Shown: piece by piece, positions 13,135 through 20,237 of the stretch
Layout of the letters: each line of letters begins with the position of its first letter
Numbering within the stretch: the first letter of the stretch is position 1
The notes under the pieces: generated by a model
What the model was told of the DNA's origin: nothing
Database searches by the model: none
What the model saw: only the letters and a program-made list of their open reading frames with translations
Source: Anaerolineales bacterium UBA3082
GTDB lineage: Bacteria; Chloroflexota; Anaerolineae; UBA7937
Direction of reading: 5' to 3'
DNA length: 20,237 nucleotides
NCBI GenBank assembly: GCA_002366595.1
Contig: DFBK01000047.1
Span: 1-20,237 of the forward strand
Translations under genes and position numbers: made by a program

Positions 13135-14265
13135 CTACCGCTCGACTAAGATATCTACAAAGGCGGTCATCCCCCAGCGGAGGTCGGGATCTTGTTTCTC
13201 CAGTTCTATGATCACCGTGTAGTTCGTGCCTCCCTCCTCCGGGCTAGCCAGAGGCGCGATGCGAGTCACCCGACCCTGTATGGCCCTCTCAGACAAGGCA
13301 TCGAAAGTGATCCTCACCTCCTGTCCCACCTTCACCAGGGGGATATCGATCTCGTTTAGATCGGTGGTCTCCACTCGTAGGTGGTCTAGATCGCCCAGGG
13401 TGAGGAGTGGCACCGCAGCATTGACCATCTCTCCCTCTCTCACCATTATCTCGCCAATGGTGCCCGTGAAAGGAGACTTCAGTTCGGTTTTCTCCAAAGC
13501 CGACTGGGCTTGGGCCAAGGCCACCTCCGCCTGGGCCACCTGGGCTTGGGTCACCGCTACCTCTTCCGGTCTCGCTCCTGCCCTCAGAAGGTCCAATTGG
13601 GCTTGTACCTGGTCGACCTGGGCTTGGGCCGCGGCTATCTCTTCCCTCGAAGGCTCAGCCATGACCAGATCGAGTTGGGCTTGAGCCGCAGCATTGGCGG
13701 CAGCAGCGGCATCCCTTTGATACCGGAGTTGTTCCTCGGTCTCATCACCGACCCACTGCCACTTGTCATATCGGTTTTGGGCGTGTGCTAAATCGGTGGT
13801 TGTTTGTTGAAGTTGGGCCTGGGCCAGGGCGATCTCTTCCGGCTGGGCTCCAGCCAGGAGGCGGGCCAACTCCGCTTTGGCTGCTGCCAATTGGGCCTCG
13901 AAGGCAGCCATCTCCTCGGGCCTGGCTCCCGCTTCCGTTAGGGCCAAGGTGGCTTGGCTGGTGGCCAAGGCCGCTTGCGCCTGGGAAACGGCTTGCTCTA
14001 GATCAGTAGAGTCAAGTCGGATTAGGAGGTCTCCTTCCTCAACCTGGTCTCCCGGTTCTACCATCACTCGTTCCACGCGCCCGCTCATCTGGAAGCCCAA
14101 ACCGGCCCATCGGGCAGGGACTACTACACCTGTGGCTGATACCAGCCTTTCTATATCTTCTGCTGGGGGTGGGGTGGCTTCCGGTCGAGGGGCTCCGAAC
14201 CGTGAGCAACCCCACAAGCCAAGGCTCAAAAGCGAGATCACCGCTATTCTGATGAGAGTTTTCAT
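13135..14265 (-). CDS. Membrane-fusion lipoprotein (HlyD/MacA-like periplasmic adaptor)
   Basis: A 376-residue adaptor for the adjacent ABC transporter. A lipobox L-G-L-W-G-C places the lipidated cysteine at residue 20, a likely substrate for Lgt. After an A-T-G-V-V-V-P-A-R barrel-sandwich strand and EPGDQVEEGDLLIRL comes a long alpha-helical hairpin. It is built from repeated units of the form G-A-x-P-E-E-x-x-A-x-x-A-Q-x-x-x-A (four or more copies between about residues 105 and 245), rich in alanine and glutamine. The chain then returns through LKSPFTGTIGEIMVREGEMV to a beta-barrel (VRITFDALSERAIQGRVTRI). A lipid anchor with no outer-membrane partner in the operon suits an extracytoplasmic adaptor in a monoderm-like envelope. 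It starts 20 bases after the permease stop. Confidence 0.9.
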   Translation of the reverse strand: MKTLIRIAVISLLSLGLWGCSRFGAPRPEATPPPAEDIERLVSATGVVVPARWAGLGFQMSGRVERVMVEPGDQVEEGDLLIRLDSTDLEQAVSQAQAALATSQATLALTEAGARPEEMAAFEAQLAAAKAELARLLAGAQPEEIALAQAQLQQTTTDLAHAQNRYDKWQWVGDETEEQLRYQRDAAAAANAAAQAQLDLVMAEPSREEIAAAQAQVDQVQAQLDLLRAGARPEEVAVTQAQVAQAEVALAQAQSALEKTELKSPFTGTIGEIMVREGEMVNAAVPLLTLGDLDHLRVETTDLNEIDIPLVKVGQEVRITFDALSERAIQGRVTRIAPLASPEEGGTNYTVIIELEKQDPDLRWGMTAFVDILVER

Positions 14266-14285
14266 CGTCTCCTCCTCAGGGAATG

Positions 14286-16508
14286 CTATTCATATCGCAA
14301 TGCTTCTATGGGGTGAAGTCGGGAGGCCCACCAGGCGGGGTAGAGCCCCCCGATCATGCCTAGAGCCAGAGCCATAATCAAGGCTTGGACGAACGTATAA
14401 GACCTAAAACTTGGCTTCAAGAGGCCGCCGATGAAGGGCAGGAGCGTCAAGGCTTTGCCCATGGCTACCCCCATAACCACGCCTGCCAGGCCGCTCACTA
14501 CCCCCAAGAGCAGCGATTCACGGACGACCATAAAGAGCACTTTGCTTCTCCGCCAGCCTAGAGCCCGCAAGACCCCTATCTCTCTCGTCCTCTCGAAGAC
14601 CGACATGACCATGGTATTCATCATCCCCACTCCCCCGACGATGACAGCCAGGAAAGAGATACCCCCCACTAAGGCTTCCATCGCCTGGAGGTCGGGCAAC
14701 CTCTCTGCGAACTCAGTGGAGAGAGAGACAGTGATCTCCGGGAACTCCTCCTCGATCCGCTGCCGAACCCCTTCGACTCGATGGGGGTCTTCTACTTTGA
14801 TGCCTAGGAAGCCCACCTGGCGGGGCTTTCCGAAGAGAGCCTGCGCTTCCCGCAAGGAGATCACTCCGCCACTATCTTCATAACTCGCCCCTGTCTCGTA
14901 GATGCCCACGATGCGAAAGGAACTGTCGAAAATACGCACCTTATCTCCCACCTGCTTCTCCATGGCCTCGGCCGCACTGTGGCCCAGGATGATCTGTCGG
15001 TTGGCGCTGAGCCCCTCCCCCTCCACTATCTTGAAATGGCGGATGGCGTACTCAGCAGGGTGATATCCGAATACGATCATAAAGGGGGTCTCCTCACTCA
15101 TGGCGACGCTGAAGACAGTGCCAGATACGCTTTTCACTCCAGAGAGGCCAGCGATCCGTTTACCCACCTTCTCATCGATAGCACTGTAGGCCATATCGGA
15201 GATATTGGCCTCCACGGCCATCAGATCCGTTCCGCTACCAGTGGCTAAGGCTGTGAAGTCGTCTATGAAGCCGTCGGTGAGGCCCACCAGGGCCACCACC
15301 GTGGCCACGCCGATGCCGATGCCCACCATGGTGAGAAGGGTGCGGGTCTTGCGCCGGAAGAGGCTCCTGGTGGTCATCCCCCCTGGCAGGCGAGGCGAGA
15401 CCCCTTCTCCGCCACCGCCCTCATAGCGCAACGCCTCTACGGGGTGAAGCCGGGAAGCCCACCAAGCGGGGTAGAGCCCCGCTGTGGCCCCTAAGGCTAA
15501 GGTCACCACGGCAGCCTGTACAAATAGGCCGAGGGAGAACTCGCCCTGCAGCCAACCGCTCACGGCTGGCAGGCGACCCAAAGCCTTTACCGCAACTACG
15601 CCCAACACTACTCCCGCTAGGCCGCCCAGCAGGCTCAAAAGCAAGGATTCACTCAGGATCATAGCCAGCACTCTCCCCTTCCGCCAGCCCAGAGCCCTAA
15701 GCACCCCGATCTCCCTGGTCCGTTCGAAGACCGACATCAACGTAGTGTTCATCATCCCCACCCCGCCGATGACGACGGCCAGAAAGGAGAGGGCCCAGGC
15801 GAAGGCGCGGACGAACTGCAACCCGAGTTGCTGGTCGGCGAAGTTGGCCGATTCGACGACTAGGAGGTCGGGGAAGCGCCGTTCGATCCTCTGACGCACC
15901 GCTTCTGCCTGGTCCACATCACGGAGTTTGACGGTGTATGTGTTCACCTGGCGTGGCCTCTTGAGCATGGCCTGGGCATCGGCGAGGGAGATTACCCCTC
16001 CCCCTTCCTCGAAGAAAGCCCCGGTCTCATAGATGCCCACGATGCGGTAGGCGCTGTCGTACAGGCGCAGGGTATCTCCCACTCCCTTTTTGAGGTTCTC
16101 GGCGGCCAGTTTGCCGATGATGATCTCTCTCTTAGCCGTCAGTTCCTTTCCTTCCACTACCCTGAAATGTTGAATGCCGGCCCCCTTAGGGTCATAGCCG
16201 AAGACCATGAAGTAGGGGATCCCCTCGGTAGTAGCCTCGCCGATGATCACGCCCTCGACCTCTTCCACCCCAGAAAGGGCTGTCAATTGCGGCCCTACTT
16301 CCTCATCGATGACACTGACGCTCATGTCGAACGACTCAGCCTGGGTGATCACCAGGTCTGCTTGACTGCCGGAGAGAAGACCATAATATCCAGAGGCAAA
16401 GCCGTCGGCGATGGCCACCAGAGCCACGATGGCGGCCACACCGATGGCGATGCCCACTAGGGTGAGGAAGGTCCGGGTTTTGCGCCCCAAGAGGTTTCTA
16501 AGGATCAT
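14286..16508 (-). CDS. Tandem-fused MacB/FtsX-type ABC permease
   Basis: About 740 residues consisting of two homologous MacB-type permeases in one chain. Each half has an N-terminal membrane helix (KTRTFLTLVGIAIGVAAIVAL; KTRTLLTMVGIGIGVATVVAL), a periplasmic MacB_PCD domain with the shared phrase FRIVGIYETGA or YRIVGIYETGA, and three membrane helices starting VIGGVGMMNT or IVGGVGMMNT, ending in G-L-Y-P-A-W-W-A-S-R-L-H-P. The junction is a glycine-rich linker before M-T-T-R-S at about 15377. Ordinary MacB has only one such half and works as a homodimer. DNA similarity between the halves is visible, for example around 15437-15480 and 14303-14346. ATG 16508 is chosen over ATG 16520 because GAGGT lies five bases upstream. 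Probable role: export or envelope stress with the adaptor and ATPase. Confidence 0.92.
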   Translation of the reverse strand: MILRNLLGRKTRTFLTLVGIAIGVAAIVALVAIADGFASGYYGLLSGSQADLVITQAESFDMSVSVIDEEVGPQLTALSGVEEVEGVIIGEATTEGIPYFMVFGYDPKGAGIQHFRVVEGKELTAKREIIIGKLAAENLKKGVGDTLRLYDSAYRIVGIYETGAFFEEGGGVISLADAQAMLKRPRQVNTYTVKLRDVDQAEAVRQRIERRFPDLLVVESANFADQQLGLQFVRAFAWALSFLAVVIGGVGMMNTTLMSVFERTREIGVLRALGWRKGRVLAMILSESLLLSLLGGLAGVVLGVVAVKALGRLPAVSGWLQGEFSLGLFVQAAVVTLALGATAGLYPAWWASRLHPVEALRYEGGGGEGVSPRLPGGMTTRSLFRRKTRTLLTMVGIGIGVATVVALVGLTDGFIDDFTALATGSGTDLMAVEANISDMAYSAIDEKVGKRIAGLSGVKSVSGTVFSVAMSEETPFMIVFGYHPAEYAIRHFKIVEGEGLSANRQIILGHSAAEAMEKQVGDKVRIFDSSFRIVGIYETGASYEDSGGVISLREAQALFGKPRQVGFLGIKVEDPHRVEGVRQRIEEEFPEITVSLSTEFAERLPDLQAMEALVGGISFLAVIVGGVGMMNTMVMSVFERTREIGVLRALGWRRSKVLFMVVRESLLLGVVSGLAGVVMGVAMGKALTLLPFIGGLLKPSFRSYTFVQALIMALALGMIGGLYPAWWASRLHPIEALRYE

Positions 16509-16549
16509 AGTTGACCTCATAAAAGTTATTGCATTTGATTTGCATTAGC

Positions 16550-16578
16550 ATTATAATCTCAAACTCTCAAATTGTCAA
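16550..16578 (-). promoter_or_regulatory. Perfect sigma-70 promoter for the MacB-like operon, with GCATT repeats downstream
   Basis: On the minus strand: TTGACA (16578-16573), 17 bases, TATAAT (16555-16550), a full consensus. Three GCATT units (16531, 16542, 16548 on the plus strand) lie at and just beyond the transcription start, where a repressor could bind. So strong a promoter would usually be held in check. Confidence 0.85.
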
Positions 16579-16640
16579 CTGCTACTACTAACTCCCTGCC
16601 GCAGATGGCAGCGTACGCCCTTGGCATATCCCTGCGCACC

Positions 16641-17417
16641 TTACTTGCTCCCGACGTATAGTCCGTATCCGAAATACTCGTCAAGGTTCTCGGGCGTGAC
16701 GCCTTCCTCACGTTCTTCCTTTACGAATCTCCTGTAAGCTGGACTTCTGGCATATAGGGATAGCGTTCTGCCCAAAACACCCAACATGCCTCTACAACCG
16801 TACCGCCGGAGTATTTCTCTGGCTTCGTTTCTGGTGTCGATTTCATAGGTTCTCACGACTATTTCTCTCAACCCAGCGCCCTGCAACAATCCCACCCAGC
16901 CGTCCGCAGATAAAAACTGGGCATTCCCGCTCAAATCTTGACCTACCCATTCCACCACTTCTACGGGCGGCGGTGTCTTGATCCAGGTGGACTCGTTCAG
17001 CCCCACGAATCCTCCGGGCTTGGTCACACGCACATATTCGTGCATCGCCTTCGGCTTGTCTGGCACCATTGCCAGCACGGACTCGCAAATGACAGCGTCG
17101 AAAAGGTCATCCTCGAAAGGGAGGTCTTGTGCATCTGCTACCCGAAATTCCACTCTATCCTCTATACTCTCTTTGTTCGCCCTTTCCTTTGACCTATCGA
17201 TCATCCGGTCGCGGATGTCTACGCCGACCACCCGACAGCCATGCCTTTTTGCCAAGTAGCAAGGCGTTACGCCGACGCCGCAGCCAACGTCCAAAACATA
17301 TTTGTCTTTGTCTATGTGACATAACTCAATCAGCTCTTCTGTGGCCTTGAGACCTCCTAGCTGTTTTGTGAGGCCCACCTCAGCTTGAAAGTCGAAGATA
17401 GTGGCTTTGTTCTCCAT
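16641..17417 (-). CDS. Class I SAM-dependent methyltransferase, copy 2
   Basis: About 258 residues, clearly paralogous to the gene at 18186-18950. Motif I is VLDVGCGVGVTPCYLAKRHG, followed by RVVGVDIRDRMIDRS, the adenine-binding VADAQDLPFEDDLFDAV and VTKPGGFVGLNEST. The C-terminal 90 residues include YARSPAYRRFVKEE and the ending YFGYGLYVGSK, shared with its paralog. The open frame extends upstream to 17555, but that part overlaps the membrane methyltransferase gene. ATG 17417 with AGGAAG upstream gives an N-terminus (F-D-F-Q-A-E-V-G-L-T-K) that aligns with the paralog (F-E-L-Q-A-Y-V-G-T-T-K). Substrate unknown. The 49-base gap from the preceding gene contains the duplicated scar described in the findings. 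Confidence 0.87.
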   Translation of the reverse strand: MENKATIFDFQAEVGLTKQLGGLKATEELIELCHIDKDKYVLDVGCGVGVTPCYLAKRHGCRVVGVDIRDRMIDRSKERANKESIEDRVEFRVADAQDLPFEDDLFDAVICESVLAMVPDKPKAMHEYVRVTKPGGFVGLNESTWIKTPPPVEVVEWVGQDLSGNAQFLSADGWVGLLQGAGLREIVVRTYEIDTRNEAREILRRYGCRGMLGVLGRTLSLYARSPAYRRFVKEEREEGVTPENLDEYFGYGLYVGSK

Positions 17418-17466
17418 TTTCCCGCTTCCTTTCTCGATGATATTCAACGGTTTCGCATACTGCCAA

Positions 17467-18183
17467 CTACCAGATGCCCGGCAGCAGGCGGTAGCGCACG
17501 CGCTGGGCATACTCTTTGTAGCCGTCGAGTTCCTCCTGCAGAGTCCTATCCTCAAGCGCCGTGCGGACGACGATAAGGCACATCACAAGCCCCGCCGGGA
17601 TGAGCGCCCAGAGCGAGCCGAGCGCCAGCGACGTTGCAAGCCAGGATATGATATACCCAACATAGCCCGGATGGCGCACGTACCGGTAAGGCCCGCCGGT
17701 GGCGACGGTATGGTCCCGCTCCATCTGGATGCGAACACCCCCTGAGAAGAACACGTTCGATGCCATCGCCCAACTAAACAGGCCTTGCCCCAGCGCCCAG
17801 AAAACCAACCCGACGAGCTGAATCGCCAAAGCCAACCGTGGCGACCATCCGAAGCGCACATCCAACCCGATCACGACCAACGAGCCTAGCGTTAAGACGC
17901 CGATGGCGGTACCCAGCATCTTGTCCCAGCCCTTGACGTTCTCTTTAATCTCGCCGCGTTCGGCTATCAACTCCGGGCTCATAACCAACAGGTTGATTAC
18001 TAGAATGCCCACACCCAGGCCGAGATAGGCCCACGCCCACACCCAATCCAGGCGGCCCGACGAGATGAACAAGATCGCTGCCAGGAGCAGAAACTGGACA
18101 AAGACTTGCAGCATCCGTTTCCGAATCTTGCGTGTCAGGTCGGATTTACCATTTGATTGATTGACAGACGTATTGGCGTTCAT
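17467..18183 (-). CDS. Isoprenylcysteine carboxyl methyltransferase / PEMT-family membrane methyltransferase
   Basis: A 238-residue membrane protein with about five hydrophobic helices (e.g. VFVQFLLLAAILFISSG; WAYLGLGVGILVINLLVM). The SAM-binding ICMT/PEMT signature is G-P-Y-R-Y-V-R-H-P-G-Y-V-G-Y. The C-terminal E-D-R-T-L-Q-E-E-L-D-G-Y-K-E-Y-A-Q-R-V-R-Y-R-L-L-P-G-I-W contains the conserved glutamate and the R-L-L-P-G-I-W ending common in bacterial members. Bacterial enzymes of this type methylate lipids or small hydrophobic molecules; the substrate here is unknown. ATG 18183 has GGAAGGAAG upstream. An earlier in-frame start would run back into the gene before it, whose stop codon lies only two bases upstream of this start. 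Confidence 0.88.
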   Translation of the reverse strand: MNANTSVNQSNGKSDLTRKIRKRMLQVFVQFLLLAAILFISSGRLDWVWAWAYLGLGVGILVINLLVMSPELIAERGEIKENVKGWDKMLGTAIGVLTLGSLVVIGLDVRFGWSPRLALAIQLVGLVFWALGQGLFSWAMASNVFFSGGVRIQMERDHTVATGGPYRYVRHPGYVGYIISWLATSLALGSLWALIPAGLVMCLIVVRTALEDRTLQEELDGYKEYAQRVRYRLLPGIW

Positions 18184-18185
18184 CT

Positions 18186-18950
18186 TCACTTCCTTCCAAC
18201 GAAGATCGCGTATCCCAGGTATTCGAAAAGATCCTTCGGGAGATACCGTCTTCCCGCCATATACTTTCTGAAAGTCGGATTCTTGACGTACAGGAACAGC
18301 GTTCGATAAAACATCCTCCACATATCCTGGAAACCATACCGCTGAATCTGACTGGACTCCCGTCTCGTACTGAATTTGTAGGTCCGCACGACGACGTCGC
18401 GCAGTCCAGCGCCTCCCAGCAACGCCATCCAGCCCTCAAGCGTTGGAATATCCGGCTTTATGTCCCAAATGTGTCTTACATGTTCGACCATCGGTGCAGG
18501 CGGTGTCTCGATCCAGAGTTCCTCATTAAGCCCCACGTATCCGCCTGGCCTGGTCACGCGAGCACATTCGCCGACCACGCGCTGTTTGTCTTTTATAAAT
18601 GTGAGTACGGACTCGCCAATGACGACATCGAAAAGCGCGTTCTCGAAGGGAAGGTCTTGTGCATCAGCGACTCTAAACTCAACGCTATCTTCCACGCCCT
18701 CTCTTTGTGCCCTTTCATTTGACCTGGCAATCATCGCTTCACTAATGTCTACGCCAACCACGCGACAGCCATACTTTTTGGCAAGGTAGCAGGCCGTTGC
18801 CCCGACGCCGCAACCGATTTCCAAGAGATAAGTATCCTTGCCGATGTGGCACAGTTCGATGAGCGCCTTTGTGGTCTCGAATCCCCCCATGTGTTTGGTG
18901 GTGCCGACGTAAGCCTGCAATTCAAAGTAGGAAATCTCCGGGTCTGCCAT
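18186..18950 (-). CDS. Class I SAM-dependent methyltransferase, copy 1
   Basis: About 254 residues, and the first gene of a methyltransferase, membrane methyltransferase, methyltransferase series. Motif I is LLEIGCGVGATACYLAKKYG, followed by RVVGVDISEAMIARS, VADAQDLPFENALFDVV and VTRPGGYVGLNEELW. The C-terminus (VKNPTFRKYMAG through YLGYAIFVGRK) matches its paralog at 16641-17417. ATG 18950 is chosen over GTG 18953; AAAGGAAA lies a few bases upstream. Phrases such as FRVADAQDLPFE are identical in the two copies, so duplication is not ancient. Neither copy has a recognisable substrate motif; lipid or quinone-like substrates are possible given the membrane methyltransferase between them. Confidence 0.87.
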   Translation of the reverse strand: MADPEISYFELQAYVGTTKHMGGFETTKALIELCHIGKDTYLLEIGCGVGATACYLAKKYGCRVVGVDISEAMIARSNERAQREGVEDSVEFRVADAQDLPFENALFDVVIGESVLTFIKDKQRVVGECARVTRPGGYVGLNEELWIETPPAPMVEHVRHIWDIKPDIPTLEGWMALLGGAGLRDVVVRTYKFSTRRESSQIQRYGFQDMWRMFYRTLFLYVKNPTFRKYMAGRRYLPKDLFEYLGYAIFVGRK

Positions 18951-18969
18951 CACTGTTTCCTTTCTCTGC

Positions 18970-19044
18970 TTATCCCTCGTAGAGGATGTTCAGTTGTTTC
19001 GCATACCCTGGATTGACATCGTGGCCTTCCTTGGCCTTGTACAC
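18970..19044 (-). pseudogene. Gene-tail remnant (24 codons) upstream of methyltransferase copy 1
   Basis: On the minus strand, GTG 19044 reads V-Y-K-A-K-E-G-H-D-V-N-P-G-Y-A-K-Q-L-N-I-L-Y-E-G to TAA 18970-18972, with a stop just upstream. The stretch encoding Y-A-K-x-L-N-I recurs before copy 2 (GTTTCGCATAC at 18996-19006 and 17450-17460 on the plus strand). It looks like the tail of a lost gene carried along with the methyltransferase, though a real short peptide is possible. The rest of 18954-19267 holds no recognisable gene apart from the hairpin at 19195. Confidence 0.4.
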
Positions 19045-19194
19045 AGACTGCTACCTAACTCCGTTAGCTGCTGATGCGACTCTCCATAGCACGCAAACAA
19101 TCCCGGATCTTCCTCCTGGACAGTGTCCAATGCTCGATCCCCTAAAAGGATCAAGACTTGAGAAAGATACGAACCGCGCTACAACTTATAAAGA

Positions 19195-19255
19195 CGCACG
19201 CGGCCCAGCGGACAGTTTAGGTACACCTCGTCCGACTGGGCCGCAAACCCGTGCG
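19195..19255. other. Strong structured hairpin downstream of the ABC-2 genes
   Basis: GCGGCCCAG-CGGAC (19200-19213) pairs with GTCCG-A-CTGGGCCGC (19230-19244): 14 pairs with one bulged A and a 16-base loop. CGCAC/GTGCG (19195-19199, 19251-19255) extends it beyond an internal loop. On the minus strand it follows the ABC-2 permease stop and is trailed by TCTTTAT, so it may terminate that operon, though the T-run is weak. Confidence 0.55.
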
Positions 19256-19267
19256 ATTTAGCTATGC

Positions 19268-20122
19268 CTAACTCCCAGCACCAGCGCGGCGCCGGAAGGG
19301 CAGCGAAGGCAGTCGCCAGCCTCCCTCCCCGCCCACGCGGATGTCGCGCCGCTGGAAGCGCCACCAGGCCAGGGCGGCGAAAACCACTGCCGCGGCGAGC
19401 AGACCAGCGAGCCACGCACCGTTTAGCGCGTGGAAGGCATCTTGAGCCTGATAGTAGTTGAGCGGGGACAGCTTGGCGACGGGCTCCAGGTCCTCGTTGA
19501 GCTTTGCCAGGCCGGTGATAAAGAAACTAGCCACCAGCAGCAGGCCGGCAGTCGTCGCCGCCAAGCGACGCGATGGTAATACCATGCTCAGCAGCAGCGC
19601 GAGCGTGCCAAAGAACAGCAACTCCGCCAGCAGCGATAGCATGGGCAGCCACATTCTGCCCCAGCCTATATCCATCGAAGACCAGGTCATGGACACGATG
19701 AAGCCCAGCCAGCAGATGGCCAGGATGGCCACAGTTGCAACGATGAAAGCCAGCAGTCGGCCCATGAAAAGCGCCGTGCGGCTCACAGGATGGGCCATTA
19801 TCAGATCCAATGTACCGCTCTCCTCGTGGCTTACCAGCAGGCCACTGCCCGTAAGCACCGCGAAGATACCCAGGATGAGCGGCATGTAGGAAAAGAATTC
19901 TACAGAGACCCATCCTTCCGGCGTGGCCATGGTGGTAATGTCGCCGAGGAACCCGGATATCTCGGGCGGATAGAGCTCTATCAGTTCTTGAAATTGCTCC
20001 TGCTCCCCGGCGAACGAGTCGTACATCGAAATGAGCAACACGCCGAGCAGGGCAAGGGCAATGCCCCAACCGAGAATCTGGCCTCGGAAACGACGCAGCG
20101 TATAGCGGAAAATCGTCATCAT
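19268..20122 (-). CDS. ABC-2 type transporter permease
   Basis: About 284 residues with six predicted membrane helices; the first follows Y-T-L-R-R-F-R-G-Q-I-L-G-W (GIALALLGVLLISMY). The phrase S-G-T-L-D-L-I-M-A-H-P-V-S-R-T-A-L-F-M-G-R-L-L-A is the coupling region typical of ABC-2 permeases that use a separate ATPase. The C-terminus is a basic cytoplasmic tail (RFQRRDIRV, then arginine-rich). The family exports drugs, lipids or glycans; the substrate is not evident. ATG 20122 has GGAGGG five bases upstream and one base separates it from the ATPase stop codon (TAA-A-ATG), so the two are translationally linked. The longer frame to 20149 would overlap the ATPase gene. Confidence 0.88.
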   Translation of the reverse strand: MMTIFRYTLRRFRGQILGWGIALALLGVLLISMYDSFAGEQEQFQELIELYPPEISGFLGDITTMATPEGWVSVEFFSYMPLILGIFAVLTGSGLLVSHEESGTLDLIMAHPVSRTALFMGRLLAFIVATVAILAICWLGFIVSMTWSSMDIGWGRMWLPMLSLLAELLFFGTLALLLSMVLPSRRLAATTAGLLLVASFFITGLAKLNEDLEPVAKLSPLNYYQAQDAFHALNGAWLAGLLAAAVVFAALAWWRFQRRDIRVGGEGGWRLPSLPFRRRAGAGS

Positions 20123-20123
20123 T

Positions 20124-20237
20124 TTATCCCTCCTTCTGGTCATCCTCATAGTAGGCCAGGAAAATCTCCTCCAGCGAGGGCCGCTCGGTCTCGAAGTCGC
20201 TCACCGGGAAGGCAGCCAGCGCCTTGATGAGGCCGTC
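20124..20237 (-). CDS. ABC transporter ATPase, C-terminal fragment (cut by window edge)
   Basis: The last 37 codons of a gene continuing beyond 20237. The sequence F-E-T-E-R-P-S-L-E-E-I-F-L-A-Y-Y is the characteristic C-terminal end of CcmA/DrrA-type ATPases (P-S-L-E-E-I-F-L). It ends at TAA 20124-20126, one base before the permease start. None of the Walker motifs is in the window, so the call rests on this tail and on the neighbour. Confidence 0.75.
   Translation of the reverse strand, partial: DGLIKALAAFPVSDFETERPSLEEIFLAYYEDDQKEG

Noticed and set aside
13226..14377. Several plus-strand open frames across the membrane-fusion protein gene
   Set aside because: They arise from the repetitive alanine/glutamine codons of the coiled-coil region read on the opposite strand; the low-complexity Trp/Ala/Ser products resemble no protein family.
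18954..19267. tRNA or small RNA gene in the intergenic region
   Set aside because: No cloverleaf, T-loop or CCA-like end could be found; the only clear structure is the single long hairpin at 19195-19255.

Overview
The window looks like a piece of a Chloroflexota (Chloroflexi) chromosome, probably Anaerolineae-like. The main clue is a secreted kelch-type protein that ends in YLPLVLRNY, a C-terminal signature common on surface proteins of that phylum. G+C-rich coding, strong AGGAGG ribosome-binding sites and consensus sigma-70 promoters fit. The assignment is inference and is not backed by a marker gene.

Positions 1-4542 are mostly housekeeping. On the minus strand lie the N-terminus of a class A penicillin-binding protein and a SAM methyltransferase. 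On the plus strand are thioredoxin reductase and an alpha/beta hydrolase. RdgB-type XTP/dITP pyrophosphatase (minus) meets the hydrolase tail to tail. A DUF4446 protein followed by a bactofilin (plus) shares overlapping divergent promoters with rdgB.

Positions 4701-9333 hold a frameshifted kelch surface protein, a double-ACT protein, a small dimeric alpha/beta-barrel-like protein, a Crp/Fnr regulator (minus) and lgt.

Positions 9362-12325 are an accessory island between lgt and an ABC operon. It carries an A+T-rich gene with an EVE/PUA-like N-terminus and a PD-(D/E)XK nuclease C-terminus, a displaced minus-strand terminator, a 3' remnant of an ABC ATPase gene, REP-like hairpins, and a membrane protein gene followed by a THEP1-type NTPase. 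Two pairs of direct repeats bracket this cargo: B/B' at 9362 and 10734, and A/A' at 10539 and 12243. The A repeats and B' share the core GTTAKGCGCAAT. This is the part most likely to hold something undescribed.

Positions 12277-16578 form a minus-strand efflux operon behind a perfect sigma-70 promoter. It encodes an unusual tandem-fused MacB-type permease, a lipoprotein membrane-fusion protein and a LolD/MacB-type ATPase.

Positions 16641-18950 encode two paralogous methyltransferases flanking an isoprenylcysteine/phospholipid-type membrane methyltransferase, with signs of segmental duplication. Positions 19195-20237 hold a strong hairpin, an ABC-2 permease and the end of its ATPase gene.

No rRNA, tRNA, CRISPR array or complete transposase gene was seen.
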